Both the position numbers and the translations under genes were made by a program. A DNA stretch of 14,499 nucleotides from Chloroflexota bacterium (GTDB lineage Bacteria > Chloroflexota > UBA6077): contig JAJZQR010000122.1 of the NCBI GenBank assembly GCA_021806765.1, positions 1-14,499 on the forward strand, given 5' to 3'. This document shows, piece after piece, positions 13,909 through 14,499 of the stretch; within the stretch, counting starts at the first letter, position 1, and every line of letters starts with the position of its first letter. Under the pieces are notes generated by a model that worked only from the letters and a program-made list of their open reading frames with translations, searched no databases and was not told the DNA's origin.

Positions 13909-13942
13909 GGGCGCTACCCGCCTTATCCGCCGGGTAGCGCCC
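13909..13942. terminator. Strong hairpin between the zinc-ribbon gene and plsX
   Basis: GGGCGCTACCCG (13909-13920) pairs perfectly over 12 bp with CGGGTAGCGCCC (13931-13942) around a 10-base loop. On the minus strand it is followed by TTCCTATT, a weak U-run. It probably ends transcription from the upstream promoter, at least in part. A second small hairpin, GAAAGCC/GGCTTTC (13962-13978), stands just after the upstream gene's stop codon. Confidence 0.5.
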
Positions 13943-13989
13943 TCGCTCTGTTCCGAGACGTGAAAGCCTACGGCTTTCCTTTAGATCCC

Positions 13990-14205
13990 TCAACCACCAG
14001 CCGGACCGCAGCTGGAACCGCTGCTGAAGGATCCTCCGAAGGATCCTCCGCTGGAGCCGCCGGAGAACCCGAACATCGATACCTTGCGGCTCACCTTGTC
14101 GGTGTTGCAGCGGGGGCAGCGGATCTCCACCGATCCTGAGGTGGCGCGAACGAGCTTCTCGAAGCTCTCGCCGCACTCCGCGCAGCTGTACTCGTAGATG
14201 GGCAC
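13990..14205 (-). CDS. FmdB-type zinc-ribbon protein
   Basis: The 71-residue protein starts PIYEYSC, as FmdB-family proteins do. It has two Cys-x2-Cys pairs (Cys8/Cys11 and Cys30/Cys33) that would bind one zinc. The tail from residue 45 is Gly/Ser/Phe-rich and probably disordered, with one further Cys near the end. Family members are often labelled regulatory proteins, but their role is not well defined. GTG at 14205 has GGGAGG six bases upstream and gives the conserved N-terminus; an upstream ATG would add seven unrelated residues. A near-consensus promoter overlapped by a palindrome lies immediately upstream. A hairpin follows before plsX, so it may be transcribed alone. Confidence 0.9.
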   Translation of the reverse strand: MPIYEYSCAECGESFEKLVRATSGSVEIRCPRCNTDKVSRKVSMFGFSGGSSGGSFGGSFSSGSSCGPAGG

Positions 14206-14243
14206 CTGATCCCTCCCATGACGCACGGCAGTCTAACGGCGCC

Positions 14244-14272
14244 ATTATACCCGCTAGGGGTATTTGCGTCAA
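14244..14272 (-). promoter_or_regulatory. Near-consensus sigma-70 promoter of the zinc-ribbon gene
   Basis: On the minus strand TTGACG (14272-14267) and a perfect TATAAT (14249-14244) are separated by exactly 17 bases. The predicted start is near 14237, giving a leader of about 30 bases. It is the best promoter in the window. Confidence 0.8.
14247..14263. promoter_or_regulatory. Candidate CsoR/CstR-like operator
   Basis: ATACCC (14247-14252) and GGGTAT (14258-14263) form a perfect inverted repeat around GCTAG. It fills most of the -35/-10 spacer and overlaps half of the -10. The ATACCC...GGGTAT pattern resembles operators of the CsoR/CstR family (copper- or persulfide-sensing repressors). 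No such repressor is encoded in the window, so the assignment rests on pattern only. Confidence 0.4.
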
Positions 14273-14392
14273 GTAAACAAAACCTGGCCGCAATCCTACC
14301 AGCCCTCTCTACACCCCGCAATAAGATGCGTCGGCCCTACACCACGACCGAGGATGCCCGTCAGATGAAGGTGACGCTCACCTCTTGTCCCG

Positions 14393-14465
14393 TGTCAACT
14401 CAAATGAAAATGTTACCGAGAGGGCTGATTTTGGAGTAGTTCCCTCAAATGATAATGTTACCGAG
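14393..14465. mobile_element. Probable insertion-sequence end with repeated subterminal motifs
   Basis: A 22-base motif containing CAAATGAWAATGTTACC occurs directly repeated at 14399-14420 and 14444-14465, with one mismatch and a 45-base period. The first copy is preceded by TGTCAA at 14393. TG-starting ends with several internal direct copies are characteristic of IS21-family elements. The window ends before any transposase, and the other end is not visible. Base composition here is more AT-rich than in the genes. The stretch 14273-14392 shows nothing recognisable. Confidence 0.45.
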
Positions 14466-14499
14466 GCCGGCCACCTCCTCTTTAGATTTGCAGGGTCTT

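Noticed and set aside
13962..13978. Intrinsic terminator after the zinc-ribbon gene
   Set aside because: The 7-bp GAAAGCC/GGCTTTC hairpin is perfect but is followed by ACGTC on the minus strand with no U-run; the larger hairpin at 13909-13942 is the better candidate.

Overview
The window is GC-rich bacterial chromosome with thirteen protein genes, all on the minus strand, so transcription runs from high to low coordinates. Intact housekeeping genes, frequent GTG/TTG starts behind strong AGGAGG ribosome sites, a small-type PurL with separate PurQ, an Fe-S-type PurF, a DUF4388 protein, and many heptanucleotide arrays and GTAG...CTAC palindromes together suggest a Chloroflexota-like organism. 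Heptanucleotide arrays are also known from cyanobacteria, so the phylum is an inference (about 50% sure).

Layout in transcription order. (1) 14499-14206: no gene; two direct repeats that look like the end of an insertion sequence, then a near-consensus sigma-70 promoter overlapped by a CsoR/CstR-like palindrome. (2) 14205-10047: an FmdB-type zinc ribbon, then plsX and fabF (phospholipid and fatty-acid synthesis), a two-helix NERD-like membrane protein and a hotdog thioesterase. (3) 10008-9292: an OmpR-type response regulator with a degenerate receiver. (4) 9101-357: the purine operon purQ-purL-purF-purM-purN-DUF4388-purH, with an extended -10 promoter just upstream of purQ. (5) 356-1: a gene-free tail with REP-like hairpins, closing with an intrinsic terminator.

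The purine genes cover five named activities. PurF makes phosphoribosylamine, PurN formylates GAR, PurLQ makes FGAM, PurM closes the ring to AIR, and PurH performs the last two steps to IMP. purS, which PurLQ of this type needs, is not in the window, nor are purD, purE/K, purC and purB. Tight couplings (TGATG, GTGA, a 17-base overlap) mark a single translational unit.

The most unusual feature is how far short repeats have entered this operon. Heptanucleotide arrays, G-rich tracts, an octanucleotide hairpin and a perfect 28-base palindrome lie inside or at the edges of purQ, purL, purM and purN. They add in-frame peptides to conserved enzymes, supply stop codons, and in purN place the ribosome site and start codon in the loop of a perfect 15-bp hairpin. 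All reading frames stay open.
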